From positions 63,585 through 99,070 of the forward strand of contig JBNGIS010009128.1 of assembly GCA_049999725.1 (NCBI GenBank): 35,486 bases of DNA, in the 5' to 3' direction. The DNA comes from Haplomitrium mnioides. Its lineage: Eukaryota; Marchantiophyta; Haplomitriopsida; Calobryales. A program made the position numbers and the translations under genes. The notes under the pieces are model-generated. The model was given only the letters and a program-made list of their open reading frames with translations, did not search any database and was not told where the DNA came from. Shown here in pieces: positions 11,145-22,800 of this stretch. Position 1 is the stretch's first letter; the number at the start of each line of letters is the position of its first letter.

Positions 11145-14100
11145 TTGCTCAAGATTTTGATGAAGATTCTATTTTAGCGTGGTCAAGTTCTCCTACAACT
11201 AAGGTTGGTCCACATAGATCAAAAACATATTTCAAGAGAGCAACAATTTTTTTCGATGATATATAAGATCTTGAAGATAATACTTTATCTCCGATGGCTA
11301 GATTCGCCTATAGACCTAATCGATTAGCAAAACATAAGAGTGCTTTGTTTGGGTCAAAACCCAAACAGGTAAATACTTTACGAGACAATTCAATACCCAA
11401 AGTCCATTATGACGAAAGGTTTGTAAAAAAAAAGCTCGATCTGATATCAATTTTGAAATTGAGTAGAATTTCATGTTGTCGAAATAATTGCTTGTCGTTG
11501 TGCAAGACAAATTTTCTAGGAAGTGTGAGAGAAACGTAATTTTGGCAAAGCATGAAGAATCAAGATACTACCTTGCAGTGTGGAATACCAAGAAAAGACT
11601 CCAATTTGACAATTGATTTACTTTTCATAGTGGCACTATTGTATGTAGAAGAACCTTCAAGTTAATATTATCCATAGGGAATGGTAGAGTCCAAAGGATT
11701 CAAAATCTCAAGAATGTAGATCCTAGAGGCATTTTTGGAAATAGAGAATTATTTTTCAAATGGGACTTCATATGTAAATGGATGGAAAATTTTATCTAGG
11801 GATACTTTGAGAGAATGCTCACTCGTAAAGTTTATAATTTGCTGAATAATTTTACAAAATGGGAAGTTTATGACTACTATACAACTTATTTGGAAGAGAA
11901 TGATCTTGAATGTATTTTGAGTTTTTCCAGTCTTACAAAATATTGGAGAACTCATTTTCCAAATGTAAATATTCTGAAGTACAATGGATTTATTGTTTGT
12001 AAAACCTACAAAGAAATAATATCATTGCAAAAAAAAATCCATCTTGGAGTTCAACAAAGATGACAAATTTCCTTCTTTTTGAAACCTACAATTGTTAATG
12101 TTCTTCTTACCAAAGTCAATGCCTTAATTTTGGAGATGTTAAGCTTTGTTATACTAAGAGTGCATGGATATTGCTACTATTGATTAGTTTCTTAAATGAG
12201 GTTGGAGTAAGAAAAAAAGCATAGGAATTGCAGTTGATAGGATTAAAACTCTATGCTTGCATAGGGTTTGTTGCTTTTAGTTTGAATCTAAGGTATGAGG
12301 AGAGTCAAAGACAACATAGAAACTATTTTGGTTGTTGTTGGTGACATTAGCCATGCACGAGGTTTTGCTATTATAGCTTTCAATCCAAGACCCAACCCAA
12401 GATAAATGAGATCAAGAATTTCTGTGCTGGTTGACACCTTATGCATACATAAGTTTTGTTCTTGTTTCTTTCAATTCTAGTTGCAACTATCGTCAAAGCA
12501 AGCCAAATAATTGATGTTGTTGTTTTTAAACTTATGCACGCATAGGTTTTGTTATTTTTTCTTTAAATCTTGTGCGCGCTTAGAGTCAAAGCTAGCATAG
12601 AAATTGTAGTTCCAGTTTGAAACCTCATGGGCACAAACATTTTGTTTTTCTCTTGTTGAATCTCTTACACCTATTGAGTCAAAGTCAAGTAAGTGGTCTT
12701 TGTTGTTGTAAGGTCATCTAGTTGTTGTTATGGTTATTTTGAATCTCCTACATTTAGAGAGTCAAAGCTAGACTTTGAATCGTTGTTTTTAGTTTTGATC
12801 CTTTGCGTTTGAAAAGTTTGTTCATGTTGCTTTGAATACTCTTTGTGTTTAAAGCTATATTTTGAAATTTGCAGCATCAAAACATGTTTCATAGAATTAT
12901 TTATATCTTTTTGGTGCTTTTGGATTATGTAGTCAAATATAATTGCCAATTGTTTCTTCATTGTGACCAACAAATACAGAAAGAATAAAACTTGCAAACC
13001 ATCAAAGAAAATGTTGTGCCGATGGTCAAAAGTACTTGGGCATTGTAATTAGTAGAATGGTTCAAAACAAAACAACAACTTTACAGTGGCCTTCACTACC
13101 AAAAAGCATCAATAAGGATCGTTTGATGGGTGTGCATATTGTTGGTGCGTTAATGTTCAATCATGCTCTTTCTTCAAAGGCCTTCTTAACCTACGAAAAC
13201 TTGAGAAGTGACTCCAATTTGACAATTACAGTACTCAATAGAATATTATGTGATTTTGAAGGGTTATTGCCTCATATCTTGTATGTTCAATTGGACAATA
13301 TGACATGAGAGAATAAGAACTCCATATTTTTTAGATATCTTAGTCTCCTCATCACCAAGAATGTTTTGTTTTTGAAAAATCAAGGTGGGATTTCTCATGT
13401 TCTACTATACTCATAATTAAATCAATCAAATGTTCAACATATTCTCAAAATGTTTAAAACGTGTCAAGGATTTCACAATAACGAGTCTTAGCAAGACGCT
13501 ACAATTGTCTTATAATCCTAAACCACAAGTAACTCTTCTGATGGAGACTTAGGATTTCAAATTGTTTCTGCAACAACGTTCCTCCCTAGTTCAAAAAATA
13601 CATGATATTGTCTTCAATCAACAATTCAAGTTCAAGTTGAGTGATTCAAAAACAAAGATTTGGAGCAAAAAAATTTCAATAGATGAATTAGGGTTACCTC
13701 TGGATGGTATTTGTCAACTCAAGTGTCTACCTGAAGCGGACAAAGAAATTTTAAGTTCATTGTTGATTTCTCTAAAAGTATATTTTGAAATCAAACGATC
13801 TCAAAAAAAAAAAAAAGAAGTTGACATAGAGAAACTGGTCTTTGTAATAAGAGACAACATAATTGAGAACCACTACAAGTTCTTTATAGATTCCAATATT
13901 CAATGGTGGAATGACTTTTTCCTTGCCCAACAAGAGGTTGCAACTTACATCCTTGAAAGAAAATGATAGGGACTCAAAGCAGAATTTACCTTTTCCACCT
14001 TCACAATATTCAAATACTTGTAGTGGTTCTGAAAATGTTCATCTAGCCTCTCAATTTGATGCTCACTAGCCAGAGGAAGATGTTCAAGTAGAATTTTTGT

Positions 14101-14662
14101 TTTTGACACCTCGAGCAATCTATAATAGAGCACTTAGGTTGCGTGAGCGGATTGTTTCACACCACACAAGATACGAGCACAAATTTGGCAACCTACATGA
14201 TGTAAAAGCCAAAATATTTATTTGTGTCGACGCAAATGACTGACTGTTTTGGATTGCCAAAGTCCTCAAAATTTTGTTATTTGATTGAGGAAGAATCTCC
14301 CAACAAAAATAAGTACAAGTTCAATGGTTTTCTTGCAAGGATGAGTTTTTTGGACAGTAGTTTCCAAAACAAAGTAGCAAAAATAAAAGGAAAACACAAA
14401 TCCAAGTTACATATTGATGTACTTGATGTAACACAGATCACGATTCTCTCTTTCAATTTTCTACTCACACAAAAAAAACCAATTGAAGAAACCCACTCTA
14501 GCTACCATTAAATCAAATATGTTTAATTATAAAAAACATAAAGCAATCAATCCTGAAGTGTTTGAAAGAGATTTAATCAACATTATCAACACTGAGGCAA
14601 GTCGTGAGAATCTTAATGAATCTTCTAAAGTTGAATATGAGGAAGTTGATGCAAGTGACTAA
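11145..14662 (+). pseudogene. DUF7869-type transposon-like gene, copy 2
   Basis: This is a two-block gene, broken by stops and a few frameshifts. Block 1 (about 11145-12070) has an acidic start, SCCRNNCL near 11470, FHSGTIVCRRTFKLIL near 11620 and WEVYDYYTTYLEENDLE near 11860, which matches the Cys-rich N-terminal layout I associate with these proteins. Block 2 (12933-14662) repeats the blocks of copy 1: KLAKHQRKC, then YLGIVISRM, QLDNMT-stop-ENKN, LKCLPE and a charged tail ending in YEEVDASD with TAA at 14660-14662. Block 2 starts after an acceptor-like ATGTAG at the position where copy 1 has TGCAG. The ~860 bp between the blocks is probably an intron. The TGA at 13306-13308 stands where copy 1 has CGA, a C-to-T change typical of methylated DNA. 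Function is probably transposition-related, unproven. Confidence 0.55.
12280..12800. repeat. Degenerate ~80-95 bp tandem repeats in the presumed intron
   Basis: The phrase GAGTCAAAG, preceded about 22 bp earlier by TTGAATCT or a close variant, recurs near 12303, 12491, 12583, 12677 and 12760. TATGC-x-x-GCATA-GGTTTTGTT stretches lie between (for example 12252, 12535). Its ATGCATGCATAGG core in this orientation resembles the reverse complement of the 37-bp repeats at 15.0 and 34.4 kb, but the period is different. It lies between the two coding blocks of DUF7869 copy 2. Confidence 0.5.
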
Positions 14663-15024
14663 AGCTATTTAGGAACCCCATTGTTTATAGTGTACTTTTA
14701 ACTTGGGTTGCAATTTAATTTTATATATTTTATAAAGTACATAAGAACTTTATTGAAGAAATTTGATGAATTCTTATGCGAGCTTGAACTTTGTAATGTA
14801 AATCATTCCTAATTGATTCTTATCATTTGTGAATGAAATTTAAAAATTTAATAGTAATCTTGATTTGGTTTTTCAAATGCTTTCTGATCCAAAATATTAC
14901 CACGTTCTTTCTTACTATATTGTTTGCTAGAAGAATTTCAATGTTTTGGCTACTAAATCTTTTGGTATTGATTTTTTAGATTAATGAAGCGTGTGCCCAA
15001 TTTGACTACTTAATCCTTTGCTAG
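14663..15024. other. 3' flank of DUF7869 copy 2
   Basis: AT-rich sequence directly after the stop codon, with ATATATTTTATAAAG near 14722 and GAATGAAATTT near 14831 that could serve in 3'-end formation. No further gene. It leads into the 37-bp array. Confidence 0.4.
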
Positions 15025-15600
15025 CATTGACTTTGATGTAAAATTTGAAACCTCTTGTGCACTTTGACTTTGATGTAGAACTTGGAACCCCTTTTACTCT
15101 CAGATTTTGATCCAAAAAACATAATCGTAAACGTTCTTAGAATTTGTTGTAGATTTTAAAACCTTTAGTGCACCTAGACTCTAATCTAGAAATCGGAACC
15201 CTATCTACTCATAGACTTTGATAAGCAAGTCAAAACCTCATGCTCACATAGATTCTACTTTGGATTTCAAAACCTTTGTTGAGCATAGTCTTTATTGATG
15301 AGTATTTAGATGCAGAACTTAGATTCCTATGTGTGCATGGACTTTGGTGAGGAAGTCACAACCTTCTTCATGTACAAACTCTGATACAAAACCCTTAACC
15401 TTGTATATACAAAGACTACCATGTAGAACTTAGATTCTAAACTGCTCAATTACTCTAATGTGGAACTCCAAACTCTTTGTTCACGTAGACTCTGGTCCAA
15501 AACTCTTTGCATGTTTAGACTTTGAAGAAAACTTCTAAACCCACCAGCCTTTTTGACTTTGAGCTATGACTCTTTTGCGTATATGAGTCTCTGACTTTTA
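15025..15600. repeat. 37-bp tandem array (about 15 units)
   Basis: The marker GACT or a one-base variant recurs at 15029, 15066, 15103, 15140, 15177, 15214, 15251 and 15288, that is, exactly 37 bp apart. After a 15-bp extra it continues at 15340, 15377, 15414, 15451, 15488, then 15518 and 15555. A typical unit reads CATAGACTTTGATGTAGAAC followed by TTGGAACCCTATGTGCA. Units differ by many substitutions yet keep the length, so the array is old. It shares core and period with 34376-34705. Confidence 0.85.
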
Positions 15601-16189
15601 GAAGATTTTGAATTGCTAAACCCTTGTAAAACATGACTACTTTGCCCTTCGCACGCATGGATTTTGAAGTAGAATGAAAAGCCTCATTCTTTCTTAAGCT
15701 TCAAAATAGAGCTCTCATATCCATGCAAGGTTTGGTTTTTGTAGTTTTTGTGTCTTAGGATTCCAAATTGATCCCCTTGACTTCTGGTCCGCTTGGACTT
15801 TTCCTCAAGTTTTCTATTTATTTTTCAAAAACTAAGTTTTTAGTGGCACTATGTCTATGCATGCATGAAGTTTGTGCAACCAAATTTATTTCAAAATGAC
15901 TTCATTTTGACATATGTTTTAGTTGTTGGGCTTCAAAATGTATTCATTCCACAATCCAAGTTTTTTGTGAAAAGAAACCACAATTTTAATACTTTTCAAC
16001 ATTTCTAGTATTTTCATAAAACAAAGAATATCATTCAATTTTGCATAATAAAAGTGCTTCTTGATCTATCAAGCTTGTTAAAACTGCCAAAAATAAACAA
16101 AACAACTCATGTATTATTTTGAGGAAATAACCTCGTTTTCTCTATTTTTTGAGCTTGAAAACGTTGGTTTTTTTCAAGAAAAAAAGTTT
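15601..16189. other. AT-rich region between the 37-bp array and the 16.2 kb end-like sequence
   Basis: No gene. Runs of A and T, a CTATGCATGCATGAAG stretch at about 15853 that recalls the array core, and many TTTTCAA-type words. Composition is similar to 34020-34330, which flanks the other 37-bp array. Confidence 0.4.
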
Positions 16190-16191
16190 CT

Positions 16192-16228
16192 ATTTTGAGT
16201 AGCATATGCTTGGTTCAAAGTAGCGGCT
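16192..16228. repeat. Inverted match to 33980-34018, arm 1
   Basis: AGTAGCATATGC followed by TTGGTTCAAAGTAGCGGCT is nearly the reverse complement of the sequence at 33980-34018, with about 30 of 35 bases matching and a perfect core of about 19 bases at 16210-16229. It may mark the end of an element that holds the 37-bp array and the DUF7869-type gene. Confidence 0.5.
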
Positions 16229-16229
16229 A

Positions 16230-19200
16230 TTTTCCAGCTTGCATTAAGAGCTGACATATTCCTACCATTGGAGAAATGCCCTCCTTGTGAGCTATCATCA
16301 ATATCATCTTAAGAAACTATATGAGCTTGAACTTGTTATTCTTATTTTACTACTTCTTGCATTGCAGCTCCAAGAATTGACAAAACGACAACCTATTGTC
16401 ACATTACTAGCTTGATCTTGGTTGCTGCCCAATAATTGGGCTCTCAATTTTGCTTTTCAGAACAAGAAAGAACCATTCTTACTGTCTCTCTATACTAGAA
16501 AAATGCAAGATCTTCCATCTTGAGTCTTCTTTTTCTCTCCATGGCAACTAGTTCCTTTATTGTTATATGGCAGCTTCCAAAACAGAGGACGCCCCTCGAA
16601 GTTCTCCTAAGCTGCTTTCTTGTACCTCAATCTAAGGCAACTTGGCACCCAACCATCCCTTATGCCTGATGATTTCCGTTGGTTCTTACAAGAAGACTCC
16701 TTGCTCAAATGAAACAAAACTCCTCCACAAACAACTATCGATTTATTACCAAATGAAAAATTTGAAAGACCATAGGTGTGGATCATTGCCTTGGTCTATT
16801 TTTTTGTTGTAGCATCAGGTTTGCCTACCGTGATCACCATAGGACCTTTGCAAATAAGAAACTGTCTGCCTTTGTTTTGCTCAACAAATCTTCCAACTTG
16901 CCCATTGTGCTCAAATCCTCGTTGGGCAACACACCATCATGAAATCATCTTGCCTATTGCACTACTCTAAAAAGGGCAGCTCTTCCATTACCATGCTTCC
17001 AATGCAATTTCTAGTCGATTCCTAAAATTGTTCTTCAAAGTTGCAAGTTGTTGTGCTTAGCCTTCCTATGCAAAATAGGTATCTAGCAACAAAAACTGCA
17101 TTGCCCATTTTCTGCAATATAATTATCAGCCATGAAACTACATTGGCCTTAATCTGTTGACTTGGTCTAAAGCTCAACAAAATAGTTGCACCAGAAATAT
17201 CACCTCTATGCAAACCTGTAAGACATAAATCTGCTCAAGACCCTCTCTTTCACAATTTCCACTCGAAGGTATGCTCTTCAACAATTTCTTTGCTCTCCTC
17301 CTTGCAAGTAAGTTTCTCATCGTAGCATTGTAGAACAAAATGCCAAGATATGCCTTGGCAAAATCTTGCTTCTAAAATCTGTAGTTGAACACCATGGCGA
17401 TTGTGATGATAATCTCTATTCCTCAGTTCTTGCATTGACTCTCTATAGCTTCATTTCTGGCCACACAATCTAGGTCTATAATAAGGGATGGGTAAGCTAA
17501 TCCTCTAGCAATATATGTGCTTGGCTGACCGCAATTTTTGATCTCTCAGAAAATGAGAGAGCTATGTTGACAAAAGAATCCAGAACCTTCAGTATAGAAT
17601 TAGAGCAAGATTTCTGATTTCCCCTTGTTATTTGACTACCCATGTAGATTTGCTTGCATCACATTGTTGTCATTATTGCTCATATGGTGCCAACATCTTC
17701 TATAGAGTGCTTGTTCACTCCTTTACTTTGAAGTTAATAGATCCTTCTTTTTAAGATGCGAGTGTCCCTTGCTCACAAGAGAGGCTCCAATTGTTTAGAT
17801 AACTATCACGTGGACAAAAAAATAGACAAAACAAAACAACATGTGAAAAACCATCAACAACAAAACAAACATATAAAAAGGAAAAACAAATTAGACAAGC
17901 AAGTTAAGCAAGGCTAACATGCAGGCAAGCAACACATGACATATAGGTCTAGTTTAAGAATTGCAATATCAATGTGTTAGGAAGGAAAATAAGGCATTCG
18001 GAAGCAATTGGAAGGTCATGGCCCAACTCGACTGCAAAGGGAGAAATTGAAAGAATCAATCAGGTATGGCACATTTAATACAACAGACTTCAACATAAGC
18101 TAACTATGTTGGTTTACTTACAAGCTAGCAAGTAGAGAAAACTTGCTTGGAATTTGCAAGTGTAAAATAGGTGAGTATTGAGCAACCACAAGAGTTTGAT
18201 AGGATAATGTGTGCCACTGATATGGGTTGGGGGCCAGATCTAGGTGTGCTATATTATGCTCTTGTCTGGTCTTGCTTTGACCCCAAACCTGAACTCTGCA
18301 CTATGCTGGGAAAAAGGAGAGGGATGCCCAACATAACACCTAACATCTGAATGGAGGAGAAGGGTGAATATATGACACCTACACTTTTGGATTGGAAGGG
18401 AAATAGAACTAGAACACATTTCAGATTTTCAAGTTTCTCTCACCACCATAATCTATCTAAGTTAAAGCAACAACCAGATCTGGACATTCATTAATGAGAG
18501 GAGACATGCACTACAACTTGATGTAATGAGGGTGTAGCTGAGAAACCTACAACAACATTGAGACACTTGGGCAGAATCTACAACTCTAGATTTAGAAAGA
18601 ACTCATCAAATCATAAACAAATCTCTAAATTGAGAGAAATTTAAGACATACAAAAAAGAGTACAAGACTTATCTTTAAGCACTTCACTTTTATAATATGG
18701 GTTCAATTTCAAGATAGGTTTAAATGCATACTTTTGAACTCCCCCATGCATTAAAAAGACCTTTAGAACCTATCTATGTCACGAAAAACAAATTATCTAT
18801 GTAGCACAACCTTCTTGCTATAGAGTCAACACAAAAGTTCAGCCTTCAACCTCAGCATGTGCAATAGTGACAAGTTGCTCCAACTTCCCTACTGGTTTCG
18901 TCATCTCCCAACAACAAGTATAGATTACTCTTTGTTCTCAATTGTTGCTATTGTTTGGAGGTAGCGGGAAAACTCAGACATTATGATGCATTGCACTCAA
19001 TCCTTCTCTCTTTCTCAAAAATAAAATAAAATAGAACTAACATTCAACTCCCAAATCTGCATCCTTGGCTTTATCACATTTTTCTAATTCAGATCGCATT
19101 TTTCTTAGCGTGGTCTTGCAACAACATGCATCTAACAAAACACAACACGTAATTCATTCAACTATTCTTCTTCCTCCTCTAGCTTCTTGCATAATTGAAA

Positions 19201-19540
19201 ACTATATAAATGAGCTTCTCTCAATGACTTATGCACCTTTGGTTGTTGCCGCTCTTTTGGTGTTCCTCAATCAAAGACTGGAATAGAGCATCTAATCACT
19301 TCAAATCAGGCCCAACTTGTTAATTCTTCAATCAAAATAGAATTGTCATATCTACTTAAACAAAAGTCACTCTACAACCTTTCATTACAAAAGACCCTTA
19401 ACTTGCAGCTCAACTCTTACCAAAATATCACCAATACATTCTTCTTAGTTGATTCATGTTTTCTTTTCTGTTCTTACCAATACCATCAGTTGGCTCTTGC
19501 AGAAGTTGAGTAACATCATTGTAATAATATAAACATAAAG
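16230..19540. other. Long region with no recognised gene
   Basis: About 3.3 kb, AT-rich, with only frames of up to about 64 codons on either strand (16776-16970 plus, 17022-17213 and 17250-17435 minus), none with a motif I know. CA- and AAC-rich purine runs occur at 17815-17960. At 18190-18600 the composition is more even, with GGGGGCCAGATCTAGG near 18230, but no frame stays open. It could be intron-like or very old transposon DNA. Confidence 0.35.
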
Positions 19541-19541
19541 T

Positions 19542-19907
19542 TGTGCTATTTATTAGAAAATAGATAGAAGTGAAGGAAGTGGTAGAGAGTCACTTTTAGG
19601 GTTGAGATAAGATTACTTGCCTTCGAAGTCACTTTTAGTAGAGAGTCACTTTTAGGGTTGAAATTAGAAGTGCCTTGTAAGTGAAGAAAGAGGGAGGACA
19701 CCCTCTTCTATTGTATAAATAGAAGGGCTTCATAGCCCCACTCCTCATTCTGGAGTTCTTCTCAATTCAGTTTGGCTCTTTGGTTGTTTGGCTTTGGATA
19801 ACACTCTTGGCTTTGGTTTGCTTATTGGCTTTGAGTTGTGTAACTCTATTAGAGTTATCTTGAAGTGTTACTTATTTGGAAGACGATATTTGAGTTCTTT
19901 TACAACA
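19542..19907 (+). promoter_or_regulatory. Promoter- or solo-LTR-like segment with TATA box
   Basis: A 24-bp direct repeat (GTAGAGAGTCACTTTTAGGG and TTGA) occurs at 19582-19605 and 19638-19661, with a third partial copy near 19627. A good TATA box TATAAATA follows at 19714-19721. The segment could start with TG at 19542 and end with ACA at 19907, but no matching target duplication or second copy is visible, so boundaries are guesses. Confidence 0.35.
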
Positions 19908-19923
19908 ATACCCACCTTTTGCC

Positions 19924-20188
19924 ATATAAAGCTACTTGTTTCGCTGGTTTCTCCTCATGTGACTTTGATGTTGACTACATATTTAAGATGAGAGAGGAAT
20001 AAAAATATAATTTCACACATTAAAGCCCAAAAATTCCTATAAAATGCACATAAGAGAAATACTCAAGGCAAAATCTCTTGCATAATGTCGAACTCTTTAC
20101 TTCAAATCTCTCAACACTCTCATACTCTCACCCTTTCTCACTCTCAAAAAATTCCTCACTCTTTTGAAAACCCCTCATCAAGTGCTTG
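19924..20188 (-). repeat. Repeat B, outer copy, left part (split by the giant element)
   Basis: This is the downstream half, in minus orientation, of a promoter-like repeat that also occurs at 27620-28140 inside the giant element. Shared landmarks include TTTCTCCTCATGTGACTTTG near 19949 and 27645, then CTCTCACCCTTT-CTCTCA near 20130, then CAAGTGCTT at the insertion point. On the minus strand it ends in a short frame reading STSKSHEEKPAK. The other half continues at 33718, showing that the giant element landed inside this repeat. Confidence 0.7.
20184..20188. repeat. Target site duplication, left (GCTTG)
   Basis: GCTTG immediately precedes the left LTR terminus TGTCACTCC. The identical GCTTG follows the right LTR terminus at 33718-33722. 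Confidence 0.9.
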
Positions 20189-20755
20189 TGTCACTCCCCT
20201 CCTTCAGGCCTTAACCTTTTCAGGTGCCACTTGGAAGGCAGGGGAGGACAAATTCATGGGATTAAGGTTCTTTTTTGAGATGGCCCCTATTTAGTTATCA
20301 CTTTGAGGCTTTAAGGAATCTCTCTTACCTTACAAGCCCTTTACTCACCTCCTTATTCTCATCAGCATACAATCTGGTCATCCACTCACAACACCCAAGT
20401 CCACATTCACACCACACCAGTATTCGTTGTGTAAATCTTTCAATGTACTTCAAGGGTCCCAAATCTAGACCCTGCCACCTTGTGTATACTTAAGAGGCAA
20501 AAATGTATTGGACCTTGTGTCAATGGACAATAACAGGGGACTGGACTTCCCCTCTCAGGGTTGTCCCAAGGTCTTGTACAATTATAATTCCTGTATACTC
20601 TACTATGAATTGTTTCCTACACAATAAAACAAAGTCAGGAGTAGAGAGCATTGACCCGATGGTCACAAGACTATGTCAAGGGACTTGACTCCCTCTTCAA
20701 AGGCTGTCCCAGGGTTTGAACAACTGGTACCTGGTTAATCCTAGTCTAATTGTCT

Positions 20756-20763
20756 CTTATATA
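20756..20763 (-). promoter_or_regulatory. TATA box of the giant LTR (left copy)
   Basis: TATATAAG on the minus strand, in an AT-rich pocket. The same sequence is kept at 31077-31084 in the other LTR. It is the best core-promoter candidate in the LTR and defines the presumed U3/R junction some 30 bp to its left. Confidence 0.55.
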
Positions 20764-21720
20764 ATATATTCAGAATGCAAATCTAACTAATACAACTATA
20801 CACAAATACAACACATCCAAACCTTGCACTGCACCAAAACAGAGACCTTGCAAGACCATTAGAACTGGTCTGCCTAGCAGACTCTTCCCTTCTGGAGCAA
20901 CTTACCTCTTCAATCCTTCACAGCAGCTCCCACACACACACACCCTTCTTCCAGATAGTTTTCAACTTCCATCGCTAGAAGCCCTAGATTTACTTCCTCA
21001 AGTTCGGAAGAGGATTTCTTTCACTTCCACCTCTGGAAGATAGTCCTCCCGACTGCAAGTAGCTCACTCCACCCTTGAGCCTCGAACAAGTCTTCTCCGC
21101 AGTGCACATGCACTAACGCAACCACCTTCTTTACAGCTCCACTTGAAAGATAACACTAGAGTGCACTTCGAGCACTCTGGAATGATGCTCCCGCACAAAG
21201 AATGTAGAGACGACCCCAAGATCCCACAAGGCAGTCTCTCCCAAATTCTCGATAGAACGGATCCCCTTCAAATTCCTCGTATTGATCCACCTCCGCTCTT
21301 GGTCCACTCATGAGGATGAGTCCATCTGGATTGCTTGAGCCTCTAGAGCTCTCCGTCCATCGATTCTCGACACTCCTCTAGTCCACCTCCACCCCTGCTA
21401 GCCCCCAACGCAAGTACACTTGCTTCACGTGATTTCTCACTAGAATCCCACTTGTGCCTTACCTTGTTTGCGTTTTCCTTGTCTTGAGATTGCTGGCGCG
21501 TCTCTAGCTTGCTTGCACATCAACCCAATTGAATTCGGAGCCCGCCTATGTATACTCCCCAAGCTTCTGCTACTCCAAATCCTTCCCGTTCGAAATGTCG
21601 TTATTCCTGTTAGGAAGAGGTCATTATTCCCGTTAAGCTCGGACACGGACGTTGCGACACCTGTTCCACTTGTTCGTTGAATGATGCTAAGTACAACGGT
21701 CATATGGGAGTGAGTTTGAG

Positions 21721-21968
21721 GAATCTCATAGACTAAGATTTTGAAGATTCCCACAGAATCCAAGTCTGAAGAACCCTTCGGAACAGAGTTCTGAAGAATC
21801 CCGTGGAAAAGAAGTTTAAAGGAATCTCGCAGATTTGCATCCAAAGATACTCACAAAACAGGGTTCCGAAGCATTTCGTAGAAAAGAAGTCCGACAGAAT
21901 CTCAAAGATTCGCATTTAGAGATTCCCACGGATCCAAGTCCATAGAATCCACCAGAACCCAGGGTCTG
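21721..21968. repeat. 25-bp tandem repeat in U3 (10 units, left LTR)
   Basis: Units begin at 21721, 21746, 21771, 21796, 21822, 21846, 21871, 21897, 21921 and 21945, with spacing of 24-26 bp. The approximate consensus is GAATCTCGCAGAAT followed by CCAAGTCCGAA. Units 3-5 resemble units 6-8 more than their direct neighbours, giving a 75-bp higher-order unit. The same array lies at 32041-32288 in the right LTR. Confidence 0.85.
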
Positions 21969-21984
21969 TTGTTGACTTTTCCTT

Positions 21985-22460
21985 TGTTGTTGCCGTCCGT
22001 CGCCGCATTCAACTTGGAAGTTGGACTAGTGCCTTGACCTTGCTCCATAGTTGACAGCGGATCCCAAGCCGAAGAATCTGACGGACAAGAAATTTTGAAG
22101 GATATCTCGGACTCCTCCGAAGTGCCACGTGTCAAGGCTGACTTCCTTTTGTTCCCGCCATTCAACGTCGTTTTCAAAGGGGAAGGTGGATCCACGTGCT
22201 GACTTGGTTCCGTGGTTGACTCCTCTCTGACTCGAAGGATCCAACGAACCCTTCCTGAGTGCCACGTAATCCGCAGAAGCGCCGTCCAATGCCGTTTTCA
22301 AAGGGGAAGGCGGACCGCGCCGCTGACTTGGATCCGTTGAATCCAACGGGCTCTGCCCCGCCACCACGTATCCACTGTATCTCCCTGAGCTCTCCGAGAA
22401 CGCCACGTAATCCGAGAGGCCGCCGTCCGACGTCGTTTTCAACAGGGGAGCTTGACCGTC
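21985..22460. repeat. 124-165 bp tandem units in U3 (4 copies, left LTR)
   Basis: The core CCGTCCGACGTCGTTTTCAA, then AGGGGAAGG, occurs near 21992 (worn), 22157, 22281 and 22422. It is followed in most units by a CTGACTTGG or TTGACC motif and preceded in two by GCCACGTAATCCG. The counterpart in the right LTR is about 32305-32780. Similar cores occur at 5060-5310. Confidence 0.75.
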
Positions 22461-22745
22461 ACGTTGACCTTAGATTCCGATGAAGACCGCGGACTCTCCC
22501 CTTCGGCCACGTTTCTGCCAAGCTCAGCGGGCCTTCTTCGCCTGCCACTTCTCCATCGAAACCCTCAGACACTTCTGATGGTGCTGCGTTTCCGAAAACA
22601 GCCCGCGGGCCTCTTGCGCTTGCCTCGTTTCCGCTGAAGCCCCGCGGACACCTCGGGTCCACCATCTCTCCGTAAGGATCCGTGGACTCCTTGGGCCTAC
22701 CACAACCCTGTAGAGACCCACGGACTCTCTGATGACGCCACGTTT
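22120..22745. promoter_or_regulatory. Cluster of CCACGT (ACGT-core) motifs in U3
   Basis: CCACGT occurs near 22122 (as GCCACGTGTC), 22194, 22264, 22364, 22413, 22507 and 22736, with weaker forms in the other tandem units. ACGT-core words such as CACGTG and ACGTGTC are established binding sites of plant bZIP and some bHLH factors. Their repetition upstream of the TATA box suggests an enhancer built from the tandem units; the binding itself is inference. Confidence 0.5.
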
Positions 22746-22800
22746 CCACTGAACCTTACAGAGTCCTCTGAAGACGTCATGTTTCCGCTGAATCTCGCGA
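22506..22800. repeat. 39-bp tandem repeat in U3 (about 8 units, left LTR)
   Basis: Units start near 22506, 22544, 22583 and 22622, then continue at about 39-bp steps to 22800. Consensus is close to GCCACGTTTCCGCTGAA followed by CTCGCGGACTCCTCTGAAGA. Because 39 is a multiple of three, long reading frames with a 13-residue period appear on the minus strand; these are artefacts of the repeat. The right LTR counterpart is 32826-33120. Confidence 0.85.

Noticed and set aside
16230-19540. Hidden host gene in the 3.3-kb gene-free stretch
   Set aside because: Only short frames without motifs or credible splice-linked coding blocks could be read by eye.
21733-21915. Phe/Cys-rich minus-strand frame that looks like a membrane peptide
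   Set aside because: It is the translation of the 25-bp U3 repeat with its 75-bp higher-order period.
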